Made by a program: the position numbers and the translations under genes
Shown: positions 48,917 to 57,186 of the stretch, piece after piece
Numbering within the stretch: position 1 is the stretch's first letter
Layout: each line of letters starts with the position of its first letter
Assembly: GCA_018384365.1 (NCBI GenBank)
Contig: JAHAYX010000035.1
Span: 1 to 57,261 of the forward strand
Direction: 5' to 3'
DNA length: 57,261 bases
From: Clostridiaceae bacterium
Lineage (GTDB): Bacteria > Bacillota > Clostridia > Oscillospirales > QAMX01
Notes under the pieces: model-generated
The model's database searches: none
What the model was told of the DNA's origin: nothing
Seen by the model: the letters and a program-made list of their open reading frames with translations, nothing else

Positions 48917-50305
48917 ATCATAAAGACCTCTGTTGCATTTTGCACGTCCGACACAGCGCTGCAAAGGATCTACGACCGCGCCGAGGAAATCGAGCGCGGG
49001 AATATCGCCGTTATGGATGGCCGTCGCGTGCTGATCGAAGGAAGTGTCTACCGGAATATCTGGATCGAAACGCAGCCGATGGGCGGCGAGATGTATGCAA
49101 AACGCGATATGGATGCGGCATACAACAATCAGTATCTCTTCCTGCACTATCAGCGGGCAGACGGCCGTCTGCCCGGCGTCCTGCGCCGCCGTCCGGAGGG
49201 CATTGAAGCCGCCTTTTCCCACTTGCAGGGGCTTTCCTTCCCCTATCACGCACTGAATCTGTATTACTGGATGCGCGACGACAACCGCGCGTATCTGGAA
49301 CTGCTCTATGCCGCGTTTTCGCGCTATGATGACTATCTCTGGCGCACGCGGGATACGGACGGAGACGGCTGTCTGGAGCTTTTCACACTTTTTGATACGG
49401 GCGAGGACAATTCCTCCCGTTTCCCGGGCGTGGAAATGCTGTATTGGGGAAGCGACGAGCCGCCGTATGGGCACGGCCTGCTCCCCTATGAATCCATGGA
49501 CATGATGGCCTATTCCTATGACACCCGCGTCATGCTGGCGGAGGTCTCCGCCCTGCTGCAAAACGGGCAAGAAACTGTGTGGCGCGCAAAAGCAGAAGCC
49601 GTGCGGCGGCGCGTCCGTGCTTATCTCTGGCGCGATGACCGCGGCGCGTGCTATGACCGGGACTGCGAAAACCGCTTTCTCGATACGCTCCTCCACAACA
49701 ACCTTCGCTGTATGTATCACGGGCTTTTTTATCCCGATATGGCGGCGCGGTTTGTACAGGAGCATTTGCTGAATCCCGCCGAGTTCTGGACACCCATGCC
49801 CCTTCCTTCCATTGCTGCAAACGATCCGCTTTTCCGCAATATCCGCGGCAACAACTGGAGCGGCGCACCGGAAGGACTCACCTATCAGCGTTCCATTCGC
49901 GCGCTTGAAAACTATGGTTTCTATCGTGTGCTGACCGCTGTTGGCTTAAAACTCTTTGAAGCAGTTGAGAAATGCGGTATTTTTACGCAGCAATATGATC
50001 CCTGGACCATGGAGCCGACCGGCGACGGCGACGAATATGGCCCCACGGCGCTCTCCGTTTTAGAGTTTACGGCGCGCCTGTATGGCGTTACGCCGGTGCG
50101 GGACCGGCTCATCTGGGGCGCGCTGGGCGGCGCGGCATCGGAGTACATCCAGCGCTGGGGCGACGACGTCTACCGCATTGTCTGCCGCGGCGGACGCGCC
50201 GAAGCTTTCATCAATCAGAAGAATGTCTTTTCCGTACCGGCGGGATACCGCGTGGAAACCACGCTGACGGGAGAGGTTCTTGCAATACACCCGATTTCCA
50301 ATTAA
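48917..50305 (+). CDS. Trehalase/GH63-like glycoside hydrolase, non-canonical start
   Basis: An (alpha/alpha)6-barrel glycosidase. Seen: ETQPMGGEMYAKRDMDAAYNNQYLFL, HYQRADGRLPG, DTDGDGCLELFTLFDTGEDNS, and the C-terminal NNWSGAPEGLTYQRSIRALENYGFY. Related clostridial proteins are annotated as trehalase-like or GH63-like. The first internal ATG is 49013, but 32 in-frame codons before it (TSVAFCTSDTALQRIYDRAEEIERGNIAV) look like genuine N-terminal family sequence. No ATG, GTG or TTG heads this stretch; candidates are GTC 48914, ATC 48917 or ATA 48920 behind AAAGGGGGG. Intracellular, no signal peptide. Overall 462 aa. Confidence 0.7.
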   Translation: MIKTSVAFCTSDTALQRIYDRAEEIERGNIAVMDGRRVLIEGSVYRNIWIETQPMGGEMYAKRDMDAAYNNQYLFLHYQRADGRLPGVLRRRPEGIEAAFSHLQGLSFPYHALNLYYWMRDDNRAYLELLYAAFSRYDDYLWRTRDTDGDGCLELFTLFDTGEDNSSRFPGVEMLYWGSDEPPYGHGLLPYESMDMMAYSYDTRVMLAEVSALLQNGQETVWRAKAEAVRRRVRAYLWRDDRGACYDRDCENRFLDTLLHNNLRCMYHGLFYPDMAARFVQEHLLNPAEFWTPMPLPSIAANDPLFRNIRGNNWSGAPEGLTYQRSIRALENYGFYRVLTAVGLKLFEAVEKCGIFTQQYDPWTMEPTGDGDEYGPTALSVLEFTARLYGVTPVRDRLIWGALGGAASEYIQRWGDDVYRIVCRGGRAEAFINQKNVFSVPAGYRVETTLTGEVLAIHPISN

Positions 50306-50340
50306 ATACACTTTGATTTGTCCGTGACAGGAGGTATTTT

Positions 50341-51225
50341 ATGGACGAGAAGAAGAAATTCCAGTATGAATATCCGGCAGGTATGCACACGCTCTATGCG
50401 GACAACACCCGTCCGCAGCATCCGGATTACTATCCGGACGTTGTTTATGTGGAGCGCCACCGCCCGCTCACCCTGCAGATCATCCGGCAGTCCCGGGAGG
50501 GCGAAAAAAATCCCGCGATTGTTTATGTGCAGGGCTCCGGCTGGCAGAAACAGAAGTTGAAGCAATACATTGCCAAACTGGTGCCCTATGCCCGCGCTGG
50601 TTATGTCGTTGTCAGCGTGGAATACCGGTATTCCGAAGAGGCAGGCTTCCCCGCACAGATCCAGGACGTGCGCACTGCTATCCGCTATGTCAAAGCGCAT
50701 GCGGAGGAACTGGGTGTGGATCCCGACCGGATTGCCGTGATGGGCGATTCCTCCGGCGGTCATACGGCGCTGATGGCGGGACTGGCCTATGGTGAACTGT
50801 TTGATACACCGGAATACGGCGAATACACTGCGGACGTCGGCTGCATCATAGATTTCTACGGACCGACCGATATGTCGAAAATGTTCCTGACGGAGGAAAA
50901 ATCCGGCATTATCCCGCCGGAGGAGCGCCAGAAGCGGCTGCTCTTCCAGAAGGCCGAAACCTATGAAGAACTGCGGGAGATGCTGCAGCAGGCCAACCCG
51001 CTCGCCTATCTTTCACCGGATCGCGACATTCCGCCGCTGCTGATCATCCATGGCGATGAAGATCCCGTTGTCCCCTTCAGTCAGAGCGTGATCCTCTACG
51101 AAAAAATGCGGGAATGCCGCAAAAAAGTGGAGTTTTATAACGTTGCCGGCGCAGGCCATGCCATCGGTATCTGGATCCCGGATATCGACGCCGTTGTTCT
51201 TCGCTTCCTGCGCGCACATCTTTAA
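50341..51225 (+). CDS. HSL-type alpha/beta hydrolase (esterase/acetylesterase)
   Basis: A 294-aa cytosolic esterase. The oxyanion hole is a VQGSGW variant of HGGGW (near 63-68), nucleophile GDSSGGH (Ser137 in 135-141), catalytic Asp in HGDEDPVVPFSQ, and His in GAGHAIGIW. It resembles BD-FAE/acetylxylan-esterase-type proteins. Located 35 bp after the glycosidase, so the two probably form an operon, perhaps deacylating sugars before or after hydrolysis (inference). AGGAGG precedes the ATG. Confidence 0.85.
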   Translation: MDEKKKFQYEYPAGMHTLYADNTRPQHPDYYPDVVYVERHRPLTLQIIRQSREGEKNPAIVYVQGSGWQKQKLKQYIAKLVPYARAGYVVVSVEYRYSEEAGFPAQIQDVRTAIRYVKAHAEELGVDPDRIAVMGDSSGGHTALMAGLAYGELFDTPEYGEYTADVGCIIDFYGPTDMSKMFLTEEKSGIIPPEERQKRLLFQKAETYEELREMLQQANPLAYLSPDRDIPPLLIIHGDEDPVVPFSQSVILYEKMRECRKKVEFYNVAGAGHAIGIWIPDIDAVVLRFLRAHL

Positions 51226-51266
51226 AAGCCTCTGCTATGGGAGGCAGCATCTCCTGTTTTGCTGAA

Positions 51267-51301
51267 AAGGTGCAGGTCCCGACCGGGCCTGCACCTTTTT
51301 T
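51267..51301 (+). terminator. Terminator of the glycosidase-esterase operon
   Basis: AGGTGCAGG (51268-51276) pairs with CCTGCACCT (51288-51296), followed by six T. Confidence 0.9.
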
Positions 51302-51441
51302 GGATGGCTGCTTTGGTAAGCAAAATCTTCGTTTTTCCGATGTTTTTCTCTTCTTCTCCGAAGTTATGTCCCGTTTTTTGTGTAATCCTTAAAGATTCCT
51401 GTAGAAATCTTTAGAATTGCGTAAAACTTTTTGTTTTTATA

Positions 51442-51470
51442 TTGTTCACAATTTGGAAATGTGATACAAT
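51442..51470 (+). promoter_or_regulatory. Promoter of the E2-like gene
   Basis: TTGTTC (51442-51447), 17-bp spacer, TACAAT (51465-51470), about 25 bp before the start codon, which has AAGGAG. Confidence 0.65.
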
Positions 51471-51495
51471 GATACCATGACGCAAAGGAGTTGAT

Positions 51496-52374
51496 ATGGT
51501 GACAAAAAAACGACGCTTTGGCGACCGCAATGACGGCCGCAAGATACGGACAATCAATCCCATGACCCGCATTGCCATCTTTATCATGAAAGACCGCAAT
51601 GATGCATTGAATTACATACGCGACAGCATTGACACCGCACAGGTTGATAAATACATTCTGAAAAAACGCGCCGAAGGGCTGAAAGGCTTCGGCATGATGC
51701 ACGTTCTGATCGCTGCCTACGTGCGTCTGGTTTCCCAGCTTCCCGGCCTGAACCGATTTATTTCCGGACAGACGCTTTATGCGCGCAATGAGCTTGTCAT
51801 TGCGCTGACGATCAAGAAAAATATGGAGCTGAACGCGCAGGACACCGTGGTGAAACAGGTCTTTCCTCTCGATGCCACGGCAGAGGATGTCTACCGGAAG
51901 TTCAATGAACTGATTGAAGCAAACCGCGGCACCGAAGGACAGTCCGACTTTGATAATTTGGCCAAGCTTCTGAATTACATCCCCCGCCTTCTGCTGCGCT
52001 TTACCGTGGGATTCCTGAAATTCCTGGATTACTTTGGTCTGCTTCCCCGCGCAATCACCAATCTGAGTCCGTTCCATGCCTCCTACTTTATCACGTCCAT
52101 GGGGTCGCTCGGCATTCCGCCGATCTATCATCATCTTTATAATTTCGGCAACGTACCGGTCTTTTTCTCCTTCGGTGCGCGCCGTTCGGAGCTGATGATC
52201 GAGAAGGATGGCAGCATCAAACAGCATTGGTTCATGGATTACACCTTTGTGCTGGACGAGCGCATCTGTGACGGCCACTATTACGCAACCGCTCTGAAAA
52301 ATCTGCGCGATATTTTAAAGCACCCGGATGTTTTGGACTCCCCACCGGATAAAATTGTGGAAGATATTGATTGA
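51496..52374 (+). CDS. Stand-alone E2-like (CAT-fold) acyltransferase, possibly inactive
   Basis: A 292-aa protein resembling the catalytic domain of 2-oxoacid dehydrogenase E2/chloramphenicol acetyltransferase. It has no lipoyl or peripheral-subunit-binding domain. The family active-site motif HxxxDG occurs as ERICDGH, with the catalytic His replaced by Glu at LDERICDG. FHASYFITSMGSLGIPPIYHHLYNFGNVPVFFSFG is typical of the fold core. Normal 2-oxoacid dehydrogenase partners are absent. It may be a non-acyltransferase paralogue of clostridia; function unknown. Confidence 0.7.
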   Translation: MVTKKRRFGDRNDGRKIRTINPMTRIAIFIMKDRNDALNYIRDSIDTAQVDKYILKKRAEGLKGFGMMHVLIAAYVRLVSQLPGLNRFISGQTLYARNELVIALTIKKNMELNAQDTVVKQVFPLDATAEDVYRKFNELIEANRGTEGQSDFDNLAKLLNYIPRLLLRFTVGFLKFLDYFGLLPRAITNLSPFHASYFITSMGSLGIPPIYHHLYNFGNVPVFFSFGARRSELMIEKDGSIKQHWFMDYTFVLDERICDGHYYATALKNLRDILKHPDVLDSPPDKIVEDID

Positions 52375-52382
52375 GCTTGCAA

Positions 52383-52414
52383 AAACCCCGCCTGCCAGCC
52401 GGCAGACGGGGTTT
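52383..52414. terminator. Bidirectional terminator
   Basis: CCCCG-CCTGCC/GGCAG-CGGGG hairpin with flanking A and T runs between the E2-like gene and the convergent epimerase gene. Confidence 0.85.
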
Positions 52415-52456
52415 CTTATGTATTTTTACTTCGGATGGAACAATCAGCCGTCGATT

Positions 52457-53473
52457 TCAGCCCAACAGAGCCTTTTTGGCGTTTTCCTGGGCCTCGATCA
52501 CGCGATCGCACCAGGCGTCAAATTCCGGATCCGCCTTCTGATAGGCGGGATTGGCCAGAATCACCTTCACGGCGCGGCGCACGCCTTCGCTGAAATTCAT
52601 CGTTGCCTGATAGCCCGGCACAAGGCGCTTCAGCTTGCTGTTATCAAAAATAACCGTGTGCGATTTATCGCCCCACATACCGTCCAGCTGACCGGGTTCA
52701 CCGACCGCCTCCAAAAACTTCGTGGAGACATAGTACGGCTTCAGTTCCACACCAAGCGCAGCAGCCGTGGCTTCATATATCTGGTTCCAGGTCAGGGATT
52801 CATCCGAGGTAATCTGCACTGCCTCGCCGATCGCGCGCACATTGCCCATCAAGCCGACAAAGCCCTTTGCAAAATCGGAATTATGCGTGACAGTCCACAG
52901 TGTGGTGCCATCGCCATGGATGATGACGGGCTTTCCGCGCAGCATACGGTCCAGAATCTGCCACGAACCGTTTTTGCCCTCGACGCCCAGCGGAACACGG
53001 CGCTCGTCATATGTATGGCTCGGGCGCACAATCGTCATGGGGAAGCCTTCCTCCCGGTACAGCTTCAGAAGAAGCTCTTCGCAGGCAATTTTATTACGGG
53101 AATACTCCCAATACGGGTTGGAGAGCGTGGAACCCTCTGTGACTACAGGATTGGACAGCGGCTTCTGATAAGCAGAGGCGGAGCTGATGTAGATATACTG
53201 TCTCGTCATGCCGCAGAACAACCGGTAGTCACGTTCCACCTGCTCGGGACGGAACGCAATAAAGTCTGCAATCACATCGAACATCATACCGGACGTCAGT
53301 TCCCGGACCTTTTCTTCGTCGTTGATATCCGCCACAAGGGACACTGCGCCCTCCGGCAGTTCAGCAGTCCGGTTTCCACGGTTTAAAAGGTACAGTTCAT
53401 GGCCCTGGGCAATCAGCAGTTTGGAAATCGCCATGCTGATGGTTCCGGTGCCGCCGATGAATAATGCTTTCAT
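52457..53473 (-). CDS. NAD-dependent epimerase/dehydratase-family protein
   Basis: Extended-SDR protein, 338 aa. N-terminal GGTGTISMAI (GxxGxxG-type), ISSASAYQKP and YSRNKIACEELL (YxxxK) give a complete catalytic set. The middle has TIVRPSHTY. Similar clostridial proteins act on nucleotide sugars or related substrates. ATG at 53473 with AAAGGAG. It is alone, between two terminators. Confidence 0.85.
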   Translation of the reverse strand: MKALFIGGTGTISMAISKLLIAQGHELYLLNRGNRTAELPEGAVSLVADINDEEKVRELTSGMMFDVIADFIAFRPEQVERDYRLFCGMTRQYIYISSASAYQKPLSNPVVTEGSTLSNPYWEYSRNKIACEELLLKLYREEGFPMTIVRPSHTYDERRVPLGVEGKNGSWQILDRMLRGKPVIIHGDGTTLWTVTHNSDFAKGFVGLMGNVRAIGEAVQITSDESLTWNQIYEATAAALGVELKPYYVSTKFLEAVGEPGQLDGMWGDKSHTVIFDNSKLKRLVPGYQATMNFSEGVRRAVKVILANPAYQKADPEFDAWCDRVIEAQENAKKALLG

Positions 53474-53593
53474 GATATCACTCCTTTCTTTTCCTAAATT
53501 CTATCACGGCAGCATCCCTCCGTCAATTCCAATCTGGCCGGAAATAGTGATTTTTAGCAGACGGATCCCGCACATCGCGGGCAAACCGCGCAT

Positions 53594-53631
53594 AAAAATC
53601 CCGGTATTGTGCACCGGGGCACAACACCGGG
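53594..53631 (-). terminator. Terminator of ypeB
   Basis: CCCGGTGTTGTGC pairs with GCACAATACCGGG around CCCGGT (minus strand, 53631-53600), then ATTTTTATG. Confidence 0.8.
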
Positions 53632-53644
53632 ACTGTGCTTACTG

Positions 53645-54961
53645 TCAGGAGAGCAAAATGCCGTCGCTGTCTTCATGGATCAGGGTGAGTCTGCGCTGTG
53701 TGCCGGTCTGCGTGTCGCAGTAAATCAGCAGTTTCCGTCCGTCCGCCGTTTTGCAGAGAAATTCATAGCACTGCACTTCGCGCATACCCGGCGAATGAAT
53801 GACGGCGCGGCCGACATATTTGGCATCCAGTTCCCTGCTGATTGTTTCCGCGGCCGTGCGCTGTGAGACAGCCGGTGCAGGCAGTTCGCGTTCATGATGG
53901 TTCATGACATAATCAGCGGCATTCAGGCTGGCAACCGTGCCGTCGGTCAGGGAAACGCCGACTGTAATCATGTCGGGATAGATCAGCACGCCGTTGTCCG
54001 CATAGGCAAAGCGGAACGTGGCGGTTCCGCCGTCGTTGTGGTAATAAATCTGCTGCATACCGTCATATCCAACTGATGTCAGATAGGCTTTCGCGATTTC
54101 CAGGGCTTTGTCCACACCGATATTCCCCTCTTGTGCAGGATTGAGACAGCGCGCAGAGAGCAGAAAGCCGCCGTTTTTACAAACGGATGCGTAGGAGCCG
54201 TTCCCGTCGGAAAAACCGTAGGACGGGATAGTGCCGCCGTTTTCGCCCGTGAAGGTGAGATTTCCGGCCTCCGTTTTCAGCGCTGCAGCCGCGGTCCGAA
54301 TTGCCGTGTCCACATCAATTTCATCGGTGCCCGCCGTAAGCAGCGGCGTACGGCTTCCAATATGGGTGCTCATCATACCATCATACTCGACTGACGTATA
54401 ATCCGGGAACTCCTCCTCAATACTGGAAAAGCTTCGGACAGCACTGGCGAGACTGTTTGTCCTGTCTGCGATGAAATTGATGTTCCCCGCATAAATATCG
54501 TCTTCCAGCGTTAAAATATTCTGAGAAAGTGCATCCGCAGTCTCGGACAGGGAGGCAAGGGCAGCGCGTTCTTCCTCACTCAGATCCGTGTGCGACGCCG
54601 CGCGGCGGGCAATATAATACGCATAGTCGCCCGCACGCGTGATAAATGTTTCCGTCTGTTCCAGCGAGACATCCGAAAGCGGGAGGGTGGCTACGGACGC
54701 TATCGCCGTCGCCGAATGGTTCCAGATTTCGGCGGAAACTGATGCCAGAAGCTCCGGCGAACCGGCGTACATCCCTTTCACAAGCGCATTTGACATCTGG
54801 GCGAGGCTGTCGGAAAGCTGCGACACGGCGTGCATCTGCGCATGGCGCTCCGCGCTTCGGTAATTCCACGCTTCATTTGCATATTGAAGAACAAATCCGG
54901 CGAGAACCACCATCAATGCTGCGGTATATGTGATGATCAGCGTCAGCGTTTTTCGTTTCAT
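53645..54961 (-). CDS. ypeB: Spore germination protein YpeB
   Basis: A 438-aa protein with an N-terminal TM anchor (residues 6-27), a helical middle domain and C-terminal PepSY-like repeats. EEFPDYTSVEYDGMMSTHIGSRTPLL is the YpeB hallmark. In Bacillus and Clostridia YpeB stabilises the cortex-lytic enzyme SleB in the spore and is encoded next to sleB. Here no sleB is adjacent: upstream are ABC genes and downstream an epimerase gene. Its ribosome site GGAGG lies in the arm of a hairpin (see 54963-55008), and a SigG-like promoter is visible. Confidence 0.88.
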   Translation of the reverse strand: MKRKTLTLIITYTAALMVVLAGFVLQYANEAWNYRSAERHAQMHAVSQLSDSLAQMSNALVKGMYAGSPELLASVSAEIWNHSATAIASVATLPLSDVSLEQTETFITRAGDYAYYIARRAASHTDLSEEERAALASLSETADALSQNILTLEDDIYAGNINFIADRTNSLASAVRSFSSIEEEFPDYTSVEYDGMMSTHIGSRTPLLTAGTDEIDVDTAIRTAAAALKTEAGNLTFTGENGGTIPSYGFSDGNGSYASVCKNGGFLLSARCLNPAQEGNIGVDKALEIAKAYLTSVGYDGMQQIYYHNDGGTATFRFAYADNGVLIYPDMITVGVSLTDGTVASLNAADYVMNHHERELPAPAVSQRTAAETISRELDAKYVGRAVIHSPGMREVQCYEFLCKTADGRKLLIYCDTQTGTQRRLTLIHEDSDGILLS

Positions 54962-54962
54962 A

Positions 54963-55008
54963 AAAAGACCTCCATCTGCGATTCGCCGGTAGTATCCGCA
55001 GATGGAGG
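54963..55008 (-). terminator. Hairpin that ends the ABC operon and contains the ypeB ribosome site
   Basis: CCTCCATCTGCG (55008-54997 on the minus strand) pairs perfectly with CGCAGATGGAGG (54980-54969), then TCTTTTT and the ypeB ATG. The GGAGG in the 3' arm is the ypeB Shine-Dalgarno. It acts as an intrinsic terminator for the ABC genes 29 bp upstream, and any read-through RNA would hide the ypeB ribosome site. Confidence 0.82.
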
Positions 55009-55020
55009 CCGATTTATACT
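54990..55020 (-). promoter_or_regulatory. Putative SigG promoter for ypeB inside the hairpin
   Basis: Minus strand: AGTATA (55020-55015), 18-bp spacer, GATACTA (54996-54990), close to the forespore SigG pattern (about TGAATA and CATACTA). Transcripts would start in the hairpin loop and keep the ypeB ribosome site free. Confidence 0.45.
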
Positions 55021-55036
55021 TTTTTCGTCAGCAGGA

Positions 55037-56026
55037 TCAATCCCGCTGGCCGCTCTTTTCCGGCGCCGGAGACTGCAAGACGCTCTGCAGATGCTCCAGT
55101 TCAGCCGGTTCCAATACGATCTGATCGTCTGTGTAATTAAAGCGCAGACGGCTTCCCGCCTTCAGATCGTATTTTTCCATGTATTCGTGCGGCAGCTGCA
55201 TTCTGCCCACGCGATCCAGTACGACAAACTCTTCGTGCGTCTGCCGTCCGCTTCCCAGGCGCGCATCTTCTTCCTCTTCCTCCGCAAAACCGCTGGAAAT
55301 ATGCGCAAGGTCCTCCCGGTAGTCACGACGGATAAACTCGCTTGACGTACGGCCATCGCGGATGGAAACCACGCGGTCCACCTTTCGGGAAATGGCCATA
55401 TCGTGCGTCACAATCACAATCGTGATGCCCAAAGAGCGGTTGATCTCATGGAACAGATCGAGGATGTTCATGGAAGTGCGGCTGTCCACCGCGCCGGTCG
55501 GTTCGTCGGCCAACAGAAGCTTCGGCGTGTTGGCCAGGGCAATGGCAATGGCCACGCGCTGCTGTTCGCCGCCGGAAAGCTGATTCAGCTTATTCTTCGC
55601 ACGATGGGCAATCCCCGTCATTTCGAGCAGTTCCATGGCGCGGTGCCTGCGGTCGGACTCGTTTGTGATAATCATCGGGAGTTCAACGTTTTCAATCGCA
55701 GTCAGATACGGAATCAGGTTGCGGGCATTATTCTGCCACACAAAACCAACAGTTGAACGCTTGTATTCGCACAGTTCCTTCTCACTGAACTTCAATAGTT
55801 CGCGGCCGTCGACCAGCAGCTTACCCGCTGAGGGCTTGTCAAGCCCGCCCAGCATGTTCAACAGCGTTGACTTGCCGGAGCCGGAGTTTCCGATAATCGC
55901 CATCAGCTCGCCCTGTTCAACCGTCAGGTCAAGACCCTGCAGCGCCACGACCTCCAGATCGGTGGTTTTATAGATTTTTACGAGGTTATCGCATTCGATC
56001 ATGTATTTTTTTGCTTCATCGCTCAT
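55037..56026 (-). CDS. ABC transporter ATPase with C-terminal AbrB-like domain
   Basis: A 329-aa LolD/MacB-type ATPase: Walker A GNSGSGKST (46-54), WQNNARNLIPYLTAIENVELPM, signature LSGGEQQRVAIA, Walker B LLLADEPTGAVD, and switch His in IVTHDM. After an acidic linker (248-264), residues 266-308 (EEFVVLDRVGRMQLPHEYMEKYDLKAGSRLRFNYTDDQIVLEP) have the swapped-hairpin pattern of AbrB/SpoVT DNA-binding domains. The ATPase may bind DNA or the domain may be a dimerisation element. It overlaps the second ATPase gene by 11 bp. Confidence 0.82.
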   Translation of the reverse strand: MSDEAKKYMIECDNLVKIYKTTDLEVVALQGLDLTVEQGELMAIIGNSGSGKSTLLNMLGGLDKPSAGKLLVDGRELLKFSEKELCEYKRSTVGFVWQNNARNLIPYLTAIENVELPMIITNESDRRHRAMELLEMTGIAHRAKNKLNQLSGGEQQRVAIAIALANTPKLLLADEPTGAVDSRTSMNILDLFHEINRSLGITIVIVTHDMAISRKVDRVVSIRDGRTSSEFIRRDYREDLAHISSGFAEEEEEDARLGSGRQTHEEFVVLDRVGRMQLPHEYMEKYDLKAGSRLRFNYTDDQIVLEPAELEHLQSVLQSPAPEKSGQRD

Positions 56027-56690
56027 CGATTATCACCCCGTCTTCCAATACATACACATGGTCGGCGAGTTCGACCATATTCGGGTCGTGCGTCGTCATC
56101 AGGATGGTCAAGCCCTCCTCCGCGACCAGCTTTTTAAAGAGCTGCATCACGAGCAGACCCATATTGGTATCCAGTTCTGCCGTTGGTTCGTCGGCAAAAA
56201 TCAGTCCCGGCTTATGCGCGATGGCACGCGCAATCGCCACGCGTTGCTGCTCGCCGCCGGATAGTTCGTGGGAGCGGTGCGTCATGCGTTTGCCAAGCCC
56301 CACGAGTTCCAGACACGCCTCGGCGCGTGCACGCCGCTCTGCCGCAGGCACTCCTGCCAGACGCAGACCGAATTCCACGTTTTCATACGCTGACATATTG
56401 GAGATGAGCGCCACCGACTGAAAGACAAAGCCCATTTCTCGCCGCCGGAGCAGATCGCGCTTTGCCTCGGAAAGCGACGTGATCTCCTGATCCTTGAAAT
56501 AGATTTTTCCGGACGTCGGCTGATCCAGCGCGCCGAGCAGGTTCATCAGGGTCGTCTTACCGGAACCGGAACGGCCGCGCAGCATGGTCAGTTTGCCCGG
56601 CTGGATATTCACCCGGATATTTTTCAGCGCTTCGACGACCGTGTCGCCGCTTCGATACGTTTTGCAAACATCCTCAGTTCTCAGAATCAT
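56016..56690 (-). CDS. MacB-type ABC transporter ATPase
   Basis: A 224-aa ATPase of the LolD/MacB class: Walker A GRSGSGKT (one residue off the GxxGxGKS form), FQSVALISNMSAYENVEFGLRL, signature LSGGEQQRVAIARAIA, Walker B LIFADEPTAELD, and His in MTTHDPNM. Start at ATG 56690 behind GGGGGTG; it overlaps the permease stop region closely. It probably energises an FtsX-like permease for export of a lipid, peptide or lipoprotein. Two distinct ATPases with one permease fragment are unusual. Confidence 0.83.
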   Translation of the reverse strand: MILRTEDVCKTYRSGDTVVEALKNIRVNIQPGKLTMLRGRSGSGKTTLMNLLGALDQPTSGKIYFKDQEITSLSEAKRDLLRRREMGFVFQSVALISNMSAYENVEFGLRLAGVPAAERRARAEACLELVGLGKRMTHRSHELSGGEQQRVAIARAIAHKPGLIFADEPTAELDTNMGLLVMQLFKKLVAEEGLTILMTTHDPNMVELADHVYVLEDGVIIDER

Positions 56691-56703
56691 AGCATCACCC
56701 CCA

Positions 56704-57183
56704 TTAATCCTCGCCAAGCTTCAGGGCCTGGTCGATCTTTGTACGGGCGATAATGCGGCTGAGGATCGCAATGCCCAGAACCAGCATCAGGCCGATAATC
56801 AGATAAATCTTTCCGTAATCCGCGCGGGAGGCCACCACTACAAACTCCGGTACCTGTTCCGCGACGCTGTACACCATTTCCAGCATCGGAACAAACAGAT
56901 CGCTTGTGATGCCGCCCAAAACAATGCCGACGAGAATGGAAACCAGGGAAATCAGTCCCTGTTCACACAGGATCATGCCGATTACGTTTTTCACCGACAT
57001 ACCCATTGCACGAAGTACGCCGAATTGCAGGGTACGGGTTTTGATCGAGAGTATCCAGTAGATCAGGAAGCCGATGACGCAGACAAACATCGTAATGATA
57101 AAGCCCAGCGTCAGCATACCGTTGAAGCCCTGGAGCAGCGGGTCGTTTTTCGACTCAATTATCTTCTGATACAGAAAATCCAC
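56704..57183 (-). CDS. FtsX-like ABC permease, C-terminal part (gene interrupted by in-frame stop)
   Basis: 159 codons from GTG 57183. It contains the C-terminal four-TM half of an FtsX/MacB-type permease: TM at 24-48, the conserved cytoplasmic loop IKTRTLQFGVLRAMGMSVKNVIGMI, TM, and the last TM ending ARTKIDQALKLGED. No ribosome site precedes the GTG. The DNA immediately upstream continues the same frame (HAELQAY, then TAA at 57186-57184) with sequence that looks like the preceding part of the same permease. It is therefore probably a truncated or broken gene. Confidence 0.7.
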   Translation of the reverse strand: MDFLYQKIIESKNDPLLQGFNGMLTLGFIITMFVCVIGFLIYWILSIKTRTLQFGVLRAMGMSVKNVIGMILCEQGLISLVSILVGIVLGGITSDLFVPMLEMVYSVAEQVPEFVVVASRADYGKIYLIIGLMLVLGIAILSRIIARTKIDQALKLGED

Positions 57184-57186
57184 TTA

